The position numbers were made by a program, and so were the translations under genes. The notes beneath the pieces are model-generated. The model worked only from the letters and a program-made list of their open reading frames with translations. It ran no database searches and was not told the DNA's origin. Shown piece by piece: positions 19,901-27,854 of a DNA stretch of 64,000 nt. The first letter of the stretch is position 1. Every line of letters begins with the position of its first letter. The stretch lies in NCBI GenBank assembly GCA_012519695.1, contig JAAYPT010000060.1, positions 27,099 to 91,098 of the forward strand. The letters run 5' to 3'. The DNA comes from Clostridiales bacterium. GTDB lineage: Bacteria; Bacillota; Clostridia; Lachnospirales; Lachnospiraceae.

Positions 19901-22641
19901 GAATTAATCAGGTGTATGCAGCAATGGCAATACTTAAAGCGGGCGCGGTATATCTGCCGATTGATATTCATAATCCACGGAATCGAATTGAGAGCATATT
20001 GCGCCAGTCGCAGGCAAAACTAATGATAACGGAAAGTAATTGTAGTGAAGAATTAAAAGAAAGTTTTGCAGATTGGAATCCGTGTTGTATGGATGATTTG
20101 CTTTCAAGAAGAAAAGGTGATATTTACAATTATCCGATGGTAATAGATAGTGACATAGCATATATTATTTTTACATCAGGCTCTACGGGAGCACCCAAAG
20201 GAGTAGTAATTACTCATAGGGGAGCAGTAAATACGATTCTTGATGTAAATAAACGTTTTAACGTAACAAAGGAAGACGGAACAATATTTATTTCTAATCT
20301 GAATTTTGATTTGTCAGTATATGACGTATTTGGAATGTTATGTGTAGGTGGAAAGATTGTTGTTCCGGATGCAGATAAAGTAAAAGAACCAGCACATTGG
20401 ATAGAGTTGCTTATAGAACATGGAGTCACTGTGTGGAATTCGGTTCCGGCATTTTTAACAATGTTGACTGATTATCAGGATGATAGAAAAGAACAGTTAG
20501 AAAATAGCCTTCGTCTTATTATGATGAGCGGGGACTGGATTCCGGTATCCCTGCCGGATAGGCTAAAAAATATATTTCATAATGTAAAGGTTGTATCACT
20601 TGGTGGAGCAACAGAGTGCTCTATCTGGTCTAATTATTATGTAGTTGAAGGTGAAGTACCACAAAACTGGAAATCAATTCCATATGGAAAACCTCTTACA
20701 AATCAAAGATTCTTTATATTAAATGAAATGGGCGAGGATTGCCCGATATGGGTTCCGGGAGAATTATATATTGCAGGTGAAGGTGTCGCAAAAGGTTACT
20801 GTCGAGATGAGGAAAAAACGAAAGCTGCATTTATTTCTATAGAGGGTGATGTAAATAGCAGGATGTATAGAACCGGTGATTTAGGAAGGTTTATGGCGGA
20901 TGGAAATATTGAATTTCTTGGACGTGAGGATAACCAGATTAAGAAGAATGGTCATAGAATCGAGTGTGGTGAAATAGAAAGTCAGATTCGTGGAATTAAT
21001 GGTGTGGAGAATGCCGTGGTAACAGCAACCAGGGAACAGCAGGTAATGATTACCGCACATCTTACATTGACAGATGATAGTGAGTTTTATAGATATGAGG
21101 AAGAAACAGATATATATGAAACAGAGACGTTTTTTGAAAAATGTGAGGGATTACAGAGGTATTTATCAGATGAAAAGTTACTCCAGTTTATGAATGCAGT
21201 TAATTTAGTTGCATTGGAATCTATGCTAAAGGATTTGATTACGCTCAATGGAAAAATTATGACTGAAAATCTCATAAATGAAATAGGTACAGAACGATAT
21301 GGAGAAATAGGAAAGGCTGTTTTAAGTTTATATGTAGATATGCTTCAGGAGTCAGAAATATGGGCAGATGGAGAAAAATTAGATGAGGCTTTGATAGAAG
21401 TTGATAAACAATGGAGAAGTAACCCGAAAGTTGATGTTTTAATAGAGCTCTGGGAAAAGTTAGAGCAGAGTAGATCCCTGAGACTTATGATGCTTGAAGG
21501 AAAGAAGAGTGCAAAGGAAGTTATGGTAGAGGATACAGATATATTTCCTATGCCTGCCATTTTAGCAAAATATGATTTGGCAAAAGAAAAGTCCGATGAC
21601 AGTTTAAGATGTTTGCTTGAAACATATGGCATTGCTTATGGTTCTAAAAAGGTAGAGGTTTTGGAAGTTGGATCAAGAGCAGCGGATGATACGAAAATAC
21701 TAATCGATATTTTTGGGGATAGAGGCACAGTAACATATGGTGATGAATCTTCGTACTACATAGATATTAAAAAGGAACAGTTTTACGATCAGATTGAATA
21801 TATGCAAATGAATCTTGAGGACGAACCGTCGTTTATAAAAGAACACAGGAAGTTTGATTTGATTGTAGCAGATAATACGTTACATAGAATGAAAGATTTG
21901 AACAGAGCAGTTAAAAATCTGAAAGATAGACTTAAGGCGGGTGGTATGTTAATTTTGATAGAAAATTTACAGAATGTACCTTTAATGATGCTTACAACTG
22001 CGTATCTGGAAGAGGGATATCAATATTTAGAGGATGAACGCAGAAAAAGACATTTGCCAATGCTAGATAGAAATCAATGGATTAAAATCATGAAGGCGCA
22101 GCAGCTTGAACCTAGATTGGAAAATGTAATTGCAACAGAAAATCCGTGCAGTGGAAAACAGATAATGGTATTCCAAAAGGATGTTGTTGATGAGAAGGTA
22201 CAGTATGAGTTACTTAGGGAGCAAATAAAGGAAAAGGTAGCAGAATATATGATGCCGGATAATATTTTAGTATATGAAAGATTTCCTTTATCAGCCAATG
22301 GAAAAGTGGATAGAAAGGTTTTGGTTAAGGTATCAGAGGATTTAGGTGAAGTTATTAAAAAGCAGGTAAAAGCAGCATCCACAGAACTTGAAAAACGACT
22401 GCTCGATGTGTGGACAAAAACAATGCATACAAAGGAGGCAAGCGTAGATGACAACTTCTTTACCAGTGGAGGGGATTCGCTTAAGGCAATTATATTTATT
22501 AATGCATTAAAAGAGCAGGAACAGTTGGAAGTATCATTACAAGAACTTTTTGAAAATCCGTCAGTTGAGCAGTTAGCCCAACTTATAGAAAACAGGGTGC
22601 AGACAGAAATAGTTGTAGATACAGAAGAAGGAGAACTGTAG
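13942..22641 (+). CDS. NRPS, ArCP-Cy-A(Cys)-PCP-Cy-A(Cys)-PCP
   Basis: This 2899-aa HMWP2/PchE-like synthetase builds the first two heterocycles. An aryl carrier domain (residues 1-75, Ser36 in LGLSSIQ) is followed by Cy1 from about 91 with DLLICDVKS. A1 (about 543-1365) has IFTSGTTGEPKG near 687 and code D-L-Y-N-M-S-M-I-W. PCP1 carries Ser1414. Cy2 starts near 1476 with DNIVFDGFS. A2 (about 1925-2795) has TSGSTGAPKG near 2075 and code D-L-Y-N-M-S-L-I-W. PCP2 carries Ser2846. Both A domains hold an inserted methyltransferase-like region between A8 and A10 with decayed SAM motifs (WEIGAGKAEYT and LEVGSRAADDT). In PchE such a pseudo-methyltransferase is an epimerase. There is no release domain, and the acidic C-terminus (VVDTEEGEL) suits docking to the TubC domain of the terminal module. 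Confidence 0.93.
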   Translation: MEKINNQEIEVCIKSVLNFDGNIEKNKNLLELGLSSIQIMNLTSQFRKKGYECTFAKLISHPTIEQWEKILSEKSDGQKNNITVDSNEEDMYKPFPLTEVQYAYWIGRKEGQAIGRVGCHGYLEIDGENVDPRRLEYAWDMLQVHHPMLRVAYTKDGFQKILKKPYKNGITVYDYREKDATEHLKNMREKLSHRLMDIDHGQVAELQITLLPDGKTKIHFDIDLLICDVKSFQIILRDLGHTYVTGELPPAPAEWNFAEYIYRDEQRKLINSSEAEKYWKKRLETLPGNPEIPMRQVSNNVKPLFHRRKAVLSIEKWKRFKKIATSHGITPAMALLTLYGSVIARWSQNQDFLMNIPLFNRNEEEEGIENVVADFTTLLLLEMNLAEKRSFIKSAKKVQNQFHQDMEYIDYSGIKLERDYKKLHPETEMVAPIVFSCNLGIPLFNHEFEEYLGHMSYMISQTPQVWLDFQLFDVNEGMMMIWDSVDEVFPEHLLDDMFEAYTDSLEKLATNEELWEMENVISIDRQIQIRKSFEVTRNDIPDGPIYGKFFDIAKSDGQRIAVVDEKLGNITYEKLAYMAKSVVAYLRTQSVKKGDSVGIACCRGVGQIAAMLGVLASGGKYVIVGNTQPLNRKKVICDKASIQLVITDEENKWEEIPQVTVAQMQEIVDIDPVAKVELIEGHESAYVIFTSGTTGEPKGVEITHHAAVNTIYSLNQMYSIGENDSVLAVSNTDFDLSVYDVFGMLSVGGKIVLLTDNDRENALRWCELVKEQGVTVWNSVPVLLDMLTLEAKANGYTFESLRYAMQSGDWIGMDLPKRLNEVAPNARFIAMGGATEAAIWSNYQEVLLPIEKSWKTIPYGHPLPNQKYRVVNAMMYDCPDLVAGELWIGGEGVAVGYISEPDLTDQKFTIQNGERWYKTGDYGRFWKDGTIEFLGRRDYQVKIRGHRIELEEIENNIKNHNCVEQAIVMPIENEQGHKYLSGFVVPKSINNESVDEVINEKAEQLKSVMDSMKEELAPVSNADEIKENLDDCAIQMMAYLCEEIRKSGKPVVEEYKNLYEIWLDKTASIKTNNNSEVMSEIAKELRLFEDNAIPMLTGKIEPYEFMESNNFYSMDEFADKTSGATEKNTLLYRLASILARGKKEIRIWEIGAGKAEYTKELLDSLKGIKTEYIISDSAESHLSRAREVLLSYDVNFAVMNLSESEYVIKSQAEKFDVIIAGDSLHREKNISMALRRIRESLKDIGVLLVGEKTQKENIAYVTAGLLAKKDGGNITLYSNSEWEKLFEQEKFACIVADCDIHTKLGQFNQNVFIGITKEKRAIIDKEELTEYLETVVPEYMVPSIMLFLEEIPITGNGKIDRRTLQGLLANEKIESKKTKPEGELALQVAEIWKRILHTDEIYLEDDFYLLGGDSLLATQMTIGIKKELHMELALEDIFQNPVFDDFLNLILEKREDIVDVETDELPAIVFEPENIYKPFPMTDIQQSYWIGRSGAYELGDVGVHCYFEMDCEHLDVEELEKAWNKLIVRHDMMRAVMQTDGKNQIILEKVPYYHIDEETFGKEEADKLIGVRKKMANHVFQVTEWPMFEVRASHIGNQKTRLHLSFDNIVFDGFSIFRLFNEWKVIYNQEEYLLLEIRGSFRDYCMAQEKLKDTQLYEKQLNYWKERVETMPPAPQLPLVDADEVENQQFTRFEWHLSREEREKIKKITEKYHLTSTIVFLTAYAQVLGRYSKSQHFTLNLTRFQKLALYEGVEELIGDFTTLTLLEIDLRQGVNFLERCRNVQKQLLEDMKNALVSGVVVEREWQKAQNNQGVSMPVVFTSGFGVNSKGNAANEALGDIVYGESQTSQVWIDHQISEQNGQLFLSWDAVCGLFPDHFVEKMFHSYQELIRALMLQENWESTKSLINLKDVEKIQKNTWEYAQVSGETLVSLYEKSVNRYGDRIAIESAHEKVTYSQLDHRVNLVAASLINEGIKPGDVVGILLEKGINQVYAAMAILKAGAVYLPIDIHNPRNRIESILRQSQAKLMITESNCSEELKESFADWNPCCMDDLLSRRKGDIYNYPMVIDSDIAYIIFTSGSTGAPKGVVITHRGAVNTILDVNKRFNVTKEDGTIFISNLNFDLSVYDVFGMLCVGGKIVVPDADKVKEPAHWIELLIEHGVTVWNSVPAFLTMLTDYQDDRKEQLENSLRLIMMSGDWIPVSLPDRLKNIFHNVKVVSLGGATECSIWSNYYVVEGEVPQNWKSIPYGKPLTNQRFFILNEMGEDCPIWVPGELYIAGEGVAKGYCRDEEKTKAAFISIEGDVNSRMYRTGDLGRFMADGNIEFLGREDNQIKKNGHRIECGEIESQIRGINGVENAVVTATREQQVMITAHLTLTDDSEFYRYEEETDIYETETFFEKCEGLQRYLSDEKLLQFMNAVNLVALESMLKDLITLNGKIMTENLINEIGTERYGEIGKAVLSLYVDMLQESEIWADGEKLDEALIEVDKQWRSNPKVDVLIELWEKLEQSRSLRLMMLEGKKSAKEVMVEDTDIFPMPAILAKYDLAKEKSDDSLRCLLETYGIAYGSKKVEVLEVGSRAADDTKILIDIFGDRGTVTYGDESSYYIDIKKEQFYDQIEYMQMNLEDEPSFIKEHRKFDLIVADNTLHRMKDLNRAVKNLKDRLKAGGMLILIENLQNVPLMMLTTAYLEEGYQYLEDERRKRHLPMLDRNQWIKIMKAQQLEPRLENVIATENPCSGKQIMVFQKDVVDEKVQYELLREQIKEKVAEYMMPDNILVYERFPLSANGKVDRKVLVKVSEDLGEVIKKQVKAASTELEKRLLDVWTKTMHTKEASVDDNFFTSGGDSLKAIIFINALKEQEQLEVSLQELFENPSVEQLAQLIENRVQTEIVVDTEEGEL

Positions 22642-22643
22642 AA

Positions 22644-24821
22644 ATGGCAGAAAAAGTGAAAATATTAGTTTGTGGTGCCAGGTTTGGGCAGTTTTATATG
22701 GAAGCAATCAAGAAAAATGAAAAGTATGAGCTTGCAGGAATATTAGCCAGGGGGAGTGACCTGGCTAAAGCCTGTGCAAGACGTTATGAAACAGAACTAT
22801 ATACGGACTTCGAGGAAGCTTCAAAAAATATAGATGTTGTATGTATTGCGGTAAAAACGGGAGTCCTTGGTGGAAATGGGACGGAATTAGCAATTCGTTT
22901 TCTTGAAAAAGGAATTGCAGTTATTTTGGAGCAGCCGGTTCATTATCAGGATTTGACAAAGTGCTATCGAATAGCAAGAAAATATAAAACGGCATTTCAT
23001 GTGGGAAATTTGTACTTGAATCTTCCGCAGGTAAAAAGATTTTTGTCGCTTTCGGATAAACTTATGAGGAGACAGCAATTAGCGTATATAAATGTTGATA
23101 TGGCTACGCAGGTTTCTTATCCGTTTATTCGTATTATGACAGAACTCTTAGGTAAGACAAATCAATTGACAATAGCAGTTTTAGAACAGGGAAATGGTAT
23201 TTTTCAAACCATGAGATTAACCTGGAATGGAGTAGAAATTCAGGTAAGAGCACAGAATCAGGAGGGAAATTCAGTTTCGGATAACTGTATGCATGTGTTG
23301 TTTCAGATAACTTTGGGAACGCAAACAGGAAATTTATTGTTGACAGATGCATGTGGAACTCTTATGTGGAGAAATAGAATGGAAATCCCCTCAATTTCTT
23401 TTGTGCCAGGGGATTTAGAGAATTGTGGAACTGAAGCAATGAGAAATGAACCAGTAAAAGTAATTAGCAAAGATAAGGGCAGTTATGGTGAAATTCTTGA
23501 AAATGTATGGACAAAGGCAGTAGATGCGGATATTGAAAAATTGCTTGAGATGAAAAAAGAAAGTAAGCTGATGGCAAAAGAAGGGGCATTAGAATTGTCG
23601 GCTTCTCAGAACTGGACAGTATTTACACAGGCACTTGGTTGTCCGGTAAAAATAGAGGAAACAGTTGTGCCGGAAAGTAGTTTTGAAGACATATTATCAG
23701 AATATCGCACAAATGCGAGTATGATGGAAAGGTATGAGCTTCTTACAATAGAGGAAACAAAAGAGGCTGTGACTGAACTGAATAAGGCATCATTGTGGTC
23801 TATTGTAAATTATTTTCAGGAAGAGGGGATTTTTCTTGAAGATGATAAAAAGGTCACAGAACAGGAAATTATTAACAGAATAGAGATAGACCATAAATTT
23901 GATTTTGTTATAGACAGATGGCTCCAAATTTTGGAAAAAAATCATTTAATTAGCAGAAAGGACTTATATTATAATGCAATTAGTGGTATAATACTAAAGT
24001 TAGAAATAGCTAACCAATGGGAAAAGGCTTTGAGGTTTTGGAAAGAACGTTTGGGGACCCAAGCTGTTGGAGAATATTTTTACTCAAGTGCCATGGCTCT
24101 TAAAGAACAACTGCAAGGAAAGGTAAAAGCGAATTATCTATTATATCCACAGGGAGATAGAAAAATTGCAGATGATTTATACCGTAATACTATGATTGCG
24201 TGGTATATGAATAGAAAAATTGCCAGTGAAGTAGCAAAGCAATTTAAAATAGCGGGTAAGCTAAAAATTTTAGAAGTGGGTGCCGGTACAGGTGCAACTT
24301 CTGATGTAGTTATAGAAGAAATAAAAGCAAGGGGGTTGGAAGAAGGATTAGAGGAGTATTGTTATACCGATTTATCACCGTATTTTCTTGTTCAGGCCTC
24401 AGATAGGTACAATCAGGCAAAATGGTTAGTTACCAGAGAATTAGATATTAATAAGGCACTTGACGAACAGGGAATAGCGGAACAGTCTTATGACATAATT
24501 ATTGCAGCAGGAGTAATAAATAATGTGGATGACACCGTATTTACATTAATGAATTTGGCAAAATGTCTGAAGCAAGATGGAAAGATATATGTGTCAGAGG
24601 CTATTGGGGAATCTATACAAATGCTTATTTCACAAGTTTTCATGATGCAGAAGGCAACAGATGAAAGAGGAGGAGTAAATCAGACATTTATGTCAAGAGA
24701 AATGTGGGAAAAAGCATTTGCAGGTGCTAACTTGAAGTTGGAAAAGATGATGCCGGATGAGGGTCATAAATTGCAGGCTTTAGAACAGAGTGTATTTGTT
24801 CTTAGAAGGGATGGCGTATAG
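22644..24821 (+). CDS. Thiazolinyl imide reductase fused to a methyltransferase
   Basis: This 725-aa two-domain protein combines tailoring steps. Residues 1 to about 365 match the YbtU/Irp3/PchG thiazolinyl imide reductase family: LVCGARFGQFYMEAI at the N-terminus (a variant NAD(P) loop), then VCIAVKT and GIAVILEQPVH. This enzyme reduces a carrier-bound thiazoline to a thiazolidine. Residues from about 380 are a SAM methyltransferase of the NRPS/PKS-embedded type, with LLYPQG and an intact motif I, LEVGAGTGATSD, near 543-554. In pyochelin and yersiniabactin systems the reductase is a separate protein of about 350-390 aa and methyltransferases are embedded in the synthetases, so the fusion is unusual. 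GGAG lies 10 bases before the ATG. Confidence 0.9.
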   Translation: MAEKVKILVCGARFGQFYMEAIKKNEKYELAGILARGSDLAKACARRYETELYTDFEEASKNIDVVCIAVKTGVLGGNGTELAIRFLEKGIAVILEQPVHYQDLTKCYRIARKYKTAFHVGNLYLNLPQVKRFLSLSDKLMRRQQLAYINVDMATQVSYPFIRIMTELLGKTNQLTIAVLEQGNGIFQTMRLTWNGVEIQVRAQNQEGNSVSDNCMHVLFQITLGTQTGNLLLTDACGTLMWRNRMEIPSISFVPGDLENCGTEAMRNEPVKVISKDKGSYGEILENVWTKAVDADIEKLLEMKKESKLMAKEGALELSASQNWTVFTQALGCPVKIEETVVPESSFEDILSEYRTNASMMERYELLTIEETKEAVTELNKASLWSIVNYFQEEGIFLEDDKKVTEQEIINRIEIDHKFDFVIDRWLQILEKNHLISRKDLYYNAISGIILKLEIANQWEKALRFWKERLGTQAVGEYFYSSAMALKEQLQGKVKANYLLYPQGDRKIADDLYRNTMIAWYMNRKIASEVAKQFKIAGKLKILEVGAGTGATSDVVIEEIKARGLEEGLEEYCYTDLSPYFLVQASDRYNQAKWLVTRELDINKALDEQGIAEQSYDIIIAAGVINNVDDTVFTLMNLAKCLKQDGKIYVSEAIGESIQMLISQVFMMQKATDERGGVNQTFMSREMWEKAFAGANLKLEKMMPDEGHKLQALEQSVFVLRRDGV

Positions 24822-24822
24822 A

Positions 24823-25584
24823 ATGAGTGAATGGTTTCCGTTTCAGGATAATATGGGAAAAAAGCGTAAATTGTTGTATTGTTTTCATCATGCAGGTGGT
24901 ACAGCATCAGTGTATCGAAGTTACATAGGAGCATCGAACGATTTCACAGTACTTCCGGTAGAGTTGCCGGGAAAGGCAGTAAGAATAAAAGAAGATTTTA
25001 TTGATGATATGAACGAACTGACGAATCAGATTGCCAATGCAATCTCATCTCATAGTGGAAATAGAGAGATATATCTTTTCGGACATAGTATGGGAGCAAT
25101 TATTGCCTTTTTAGTTGCAACAAAGTTAGAAAAAAAGTACCACAGAATACCAGAGGCATTGATTGTGGCAGGCAGACAACCACCTCATTTTCCCAATGTA
25201 GATAGGTATCATTCTGATATGGGAACAGAGGAACTTTTAACGGAAATGATTCGGATAGACGGAGCACCCGAATATTTGCTTGAAAGCAAAGAATTACAGA
25301 ATTTTGTTCTGCCAATGATAAGAAGGGATTACAAGCTAAATGAATCTTTTCAGTATAATAATGAGCATGTATCCTGCCCGATATTTGCGTATGCGGGCAG
25401 TGATGATGCAGATGCTTCAAAAGATGTAATGCAGTATTGGGCGGATGTAACGTCAGGAGAATTTTATCTGGATGAGATATCTGGAAATCATTTTTTTGTG
25501 ACAAGTGAAGAAAGTCATTTTTTTGAAAAAATGGAAAACGATTTATGCAGGATAGAATTTATGGAGCGTAAGTCTGCCGGTTAA
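24823..25584 (+). CDS. Type II thioesterase, YbtT/GrsT-like
   Basis: This 253-aa alpha/beta hydrolase is of the external editing thioesterase family that clears misloaded carrier domains. It shows the family opening CFHHAGGTAS, the catalytic GHSMGA with Ser89, the late Asp in the AGSDDAD segment and His in SGNHFFV. An in-frame ATG at 24811 sits directly against AAGGG, so 24823 is the better start, 1 base after the TAG of the reductase-methyltransferase gene. Its position at the end of the biosynthetic block is normal for siderophore NRPS operons. Confidence 0.92.
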   Translation: MSEWFPFQDNMGKKRKLLYCFHHAGGTASVYRSYIGASNDFTVLPVELPGKAVRIKEDFIDDMNELTNQIANAISSHSGNREIYLFGHSMGAIIAFLVATKLEKKYHRIPEALIVAGRQPPHFPNVDRYHSDMGTEELLTEMIRIDGAPEYLLESKELQNFVLPMIRRDYKLNESFQYNNEHVSCPIFAYAGSDDADASKDVMQYWADVTSGEFYLDEISGNHFFVTSEESHFFEKMENDLCRIEFMERKSAG

Positions 25585-25625
25585 AATTGTAAACAGGGCA
25601 TGGAAAGGGGAAGGAGAAAGATGGC

Positions 25626-26513
25626 TTGAATGTGCATATAAAATATGCTTGCATTATAGGATGTATTGCAATCGGTCTTTTAATATATTTTAGAGCTTTA
25701 GGATATATAATTATGTACATGAATTTTCAAAGGAAAATAAAAATGAAATCATATCATAAGGATTATCATTTTGTGGAAGAAAATCATATGCAGCTCTTAA
25801 ATGGAAGCTTTTTATCTAATGGAAACAGGTTGAAAAGTTATTTCATTACAAAGAATACCGGAAATAGTAAGCAAGTGGTTGTTTTGTCAAAAGGACATGG
25901 ATGTTTTATTACAGATTATAAAGAGATAATTACGGAACTTGTTGGGGATGGCTATGATGTGTTTTCCTTTGATATTACAGGAAGTGGAGAGAGTGAAGGT
26001 GCATATCCGGGTGGTTATCAACAGTGGGTGATAGATTTGCAGGCTGCACTTAAGGTGGTTAAGAAGCAATATGATGATATATATATTTTGGGACACAGTA
26101 TAGGAGGGTATGCAGCAGCAGCAGTGCTTAAGGATTGTGATGTGCCAATAAAGGCAGTGGTAGCTGTTGCCCCTATAAATTCAGGAACAGAGTATGCAAC
26201 TTATATGCATAAGTGCATTCCCTGTATTTTTACAAAACAAGTTTGGATTGCGATGCATAAATATGAATTGAAACATTACAAAGAATATGTGGATTATACA
26301 GGGGTAGCCGGAGTAAATGCTACGGACATTCCGATACTTATTGTACAAGGGAAAAAAGATAGGTGGGTACCTGTAAAATGTAGTATTGCAGGATATAGCA
26401 AACAAATTATAAATTCTAATGCAAACATTCTGTTTATTGAGAAGGGTAAGCATTATTTACTAAATGATGAGAATGTTAGAAGTAACATAAGAAAATATAT
26501 AAAAAATATATAA
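25626..26513 (+). CDS. Membrane-anchored alpha/beta hydrolase
   Basis: This 295-aa protein has an N-terminal hydrophobic segment (about residues 6-32), probably a signal anchor, followed by a hydrolase fold. Features are FDITGSGESEG, the nucleophile elbow GHSIGG with Ser158, an Asp in QGKKDRW and a late His in KGKHYLL. The start is a TTG at 25626 with AAGGAG 9 bases upstream; no better ATG is available before the anchor. A hydrolase at this place in a siderophore operon could open the ferric siderophore to free the metal, or remove a protecting group from an exported form. It has only general similarity to IroE/Fes-type functions, so the role is inference. Confidence 0.75.
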   Translation: MNVHIKYACIIGCIAIGLLIYFRALGYIIMYMNFQRKIKMKSYHKDYHFVEENHMQLLNGSFLSNGNRLKSYFITKNTGNSKQVVVLSKGHGCFITDYKEIITELVGDGYDVFSFDITGSGESEGAYPGGYQQWVIDLQAALKVVKKQYDDIYILGHSIGGYAAAAVLKDCDVPIKAVVAVAPINSGTEYATYMHKCIPCIFTKQVWIAMHKYELKHYKEYVDYTGVAGVNATDIPILIVQGKKDRWVPVKCSIAGYSKQIINSNANILFIEKGKHYLLNDENVRSNIRKYIKNI

Positions 26514-26527
26514 AAGGAGAGAAAACG

Positions 26528-27124
26528 ATGAAACAGGAAATGAAACTTACAGGAAAGGATTTAATTAACATAGGTATTTATACAGCAATATTATTTGTCT
26601 TAAATTTTGTGGCAATGTTTGCGGGAATTGTACCATTTTTATGGACGATTTTGCCTGGGACAGCAGCGTTGCTTACAGCGATTCCATTTGCAATGATGAA
26701 TCTTAAAGTAAAAAAACCGGGAGCGATTCTTATTATGGGAGCAATTGTCGCATTGATATATTTTGTGACAGGTCAGTTTACAGTTCTTTTATTAATTACA
26801 TTTGTTGTAGCTTGTATTGCATCAGAAGCAATTCGATTTGCCTTTCACTATAAGGATACTTTTGTAACAATGACAGTATCGTTTATTGCATTTAGTTTTG
26901 GAATGATTGGTTCACCACTTCCAATTTGGTGTTATGGTGAATCCTTTTTTACACAGATTGCGGAAAATGGTATGACAAAGGAATATATTGACACACTTAG
27001 AGGTTTTGCAACAACTGAAAATTTAATTCTCATGCTGATTTCTCCTATCATTGGCGGTATATTAGGGATGCTTATTGCAAAAGTTTTGTTTAAGAAACAT
27101 TTTAAAAATGCTGGAGTAGTTTAA
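26528..27124 (+). CDS. ECF transporter S component, MptD-like
   Basis: This 198-aa integral membrane protein has five or six hydrophobic helices and begins KLTGKDLINIGIYTAILFVLN, the pattern of MptD-family substrate-specific components. The MptD family appears next to EcfT and EcfA genes with poorly known ligands, including metal or siderophore-related cargo. AAAAGGAG precedes the ATG. With the two following genes it forms a group I ECF importer within the siderophore operon, so the ferric siderophore, or a degradation product of it, is a reasonable cargo guess. The ligand cannot be decided from sequence. Confidence 0.8.
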   Translation: MKQEMKLTGKDLINIGIYTAILFVLNFVAMFAGIVPFLWTILPGTAALLTAIPFAMMNLKVKKPGAILIMGAIVALIYFVTGQFTVLLLITFVVACIASEAIRFAFHYKDTFVTMTVSFIAFSFGMIGSPLPIWCYGESFFTQIAENGMTKEYIDTLRGFATTENLILMLISPIIGGILGMLIAKVLFKKHFKNAGVV

Positions 27125-27125
27125 A

Positions 27126-27854
27126 GTGGAAAAAATTATGGACAGAGAGTTACAGAGTTTGAAAAAGGAAAATAAATATAAAAAATCTCTTGATCCGCGT
27201 GCAGGTATTATTATTTTATTAATATCCAATGTAGTGGTATTTATGCAGAAGGCAGCTATGGTAGGTACGATTTATGTGATTTTTATGGGAATCTTATTGT
27301 TGGTATATGGATGTCCGAAAAGTTGTATTAAATTTTACATAGTGCTACTGGGGATGATAGCAGTTCAAAGATATATCTTTCCGTATGCTCCGTCCTGGAT
27401 TGTAATTTTGTTTGGAATATTTACGAATTATGGAAGAAGAATGCTTCCGTGTCTGATGGCGGGAATTATGTTGATAAAGACAAATACGATGCACAGATTT
27501 ATTCTTGCAATGAGAAAAATGAGGTGGACAGAAAGTTTGGTTATTCCCGTTGCGGTGGCAATTAGATATTTTCCGGCTATAAGAGAAGAGTGGCAGCATG
27601 TGCATGAAGCAATGAAACTTAGAAAATTATCTGTAGCAGAAAAACTGGAGGGTTGTTTGGTTCCTATGATGCTTTCAGCAACGACCACTGCGGAAGAACT
27701 TGCACAGGCAGCAGTAACGCGCGGAATTGAAAATCCGGTCAGAAAAACAAGTTATGAAGAAATTAAGATTGAATGGATGGATATTGTTTCGGTTGGATTA
27801 AGCCTAATGGTAGCTATAATAGTTTTAGTAATTGATAATAGAGGTTTATTGTAG
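27126..27854 (+). CDS. ECF transporter transmembrane component EcfT
   Basis: This 242-aa CbiQ/EcfT-type membrane subunit has several N-terminal hydrophobic helices and a C-terminal cytoplasmic coupling region. That region contains the typical helices RYFPAIREEWQHVHEAMKLR and TTAEELAQAAVTRGIENP, which contact the ATPases. The start is GTG 27126 with GGAG 9 bases upstream; an ATG at 27138 is an alternative. It abuts the S component by 1 base and the ATPase gene directly, so the three are co-translated. Confidence 0.85.
   Translation: MEKIMDRELQSLKKENKYKKSLDPRAGIIILLISNVVVFMQKAAMVGTIYVIFMGILLLVYGCPKSCIKFYIVLLGMIAVQRYIFPYAPSWIVILFGIFTNYGRRMLPCLMAGIMLIKTNTMHRFILAMRKMRWTESLVIPVAVAIRYFPAIREEWQHVHEAMKLRKLSVAEKLEGCLVPMMLSATTTAEELAQAAVTRGIENPVRKTSYEEIKIEWMDIVSVGLSLMVAIIVLVIDNRGLL

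Noticed and set aside
13942..22641. Polyketide synthase module as in HMWP1
   Set aside because: No KS, AT or KR motifs were seen in either NRPS protein; all modules are Cy-A-PCP.
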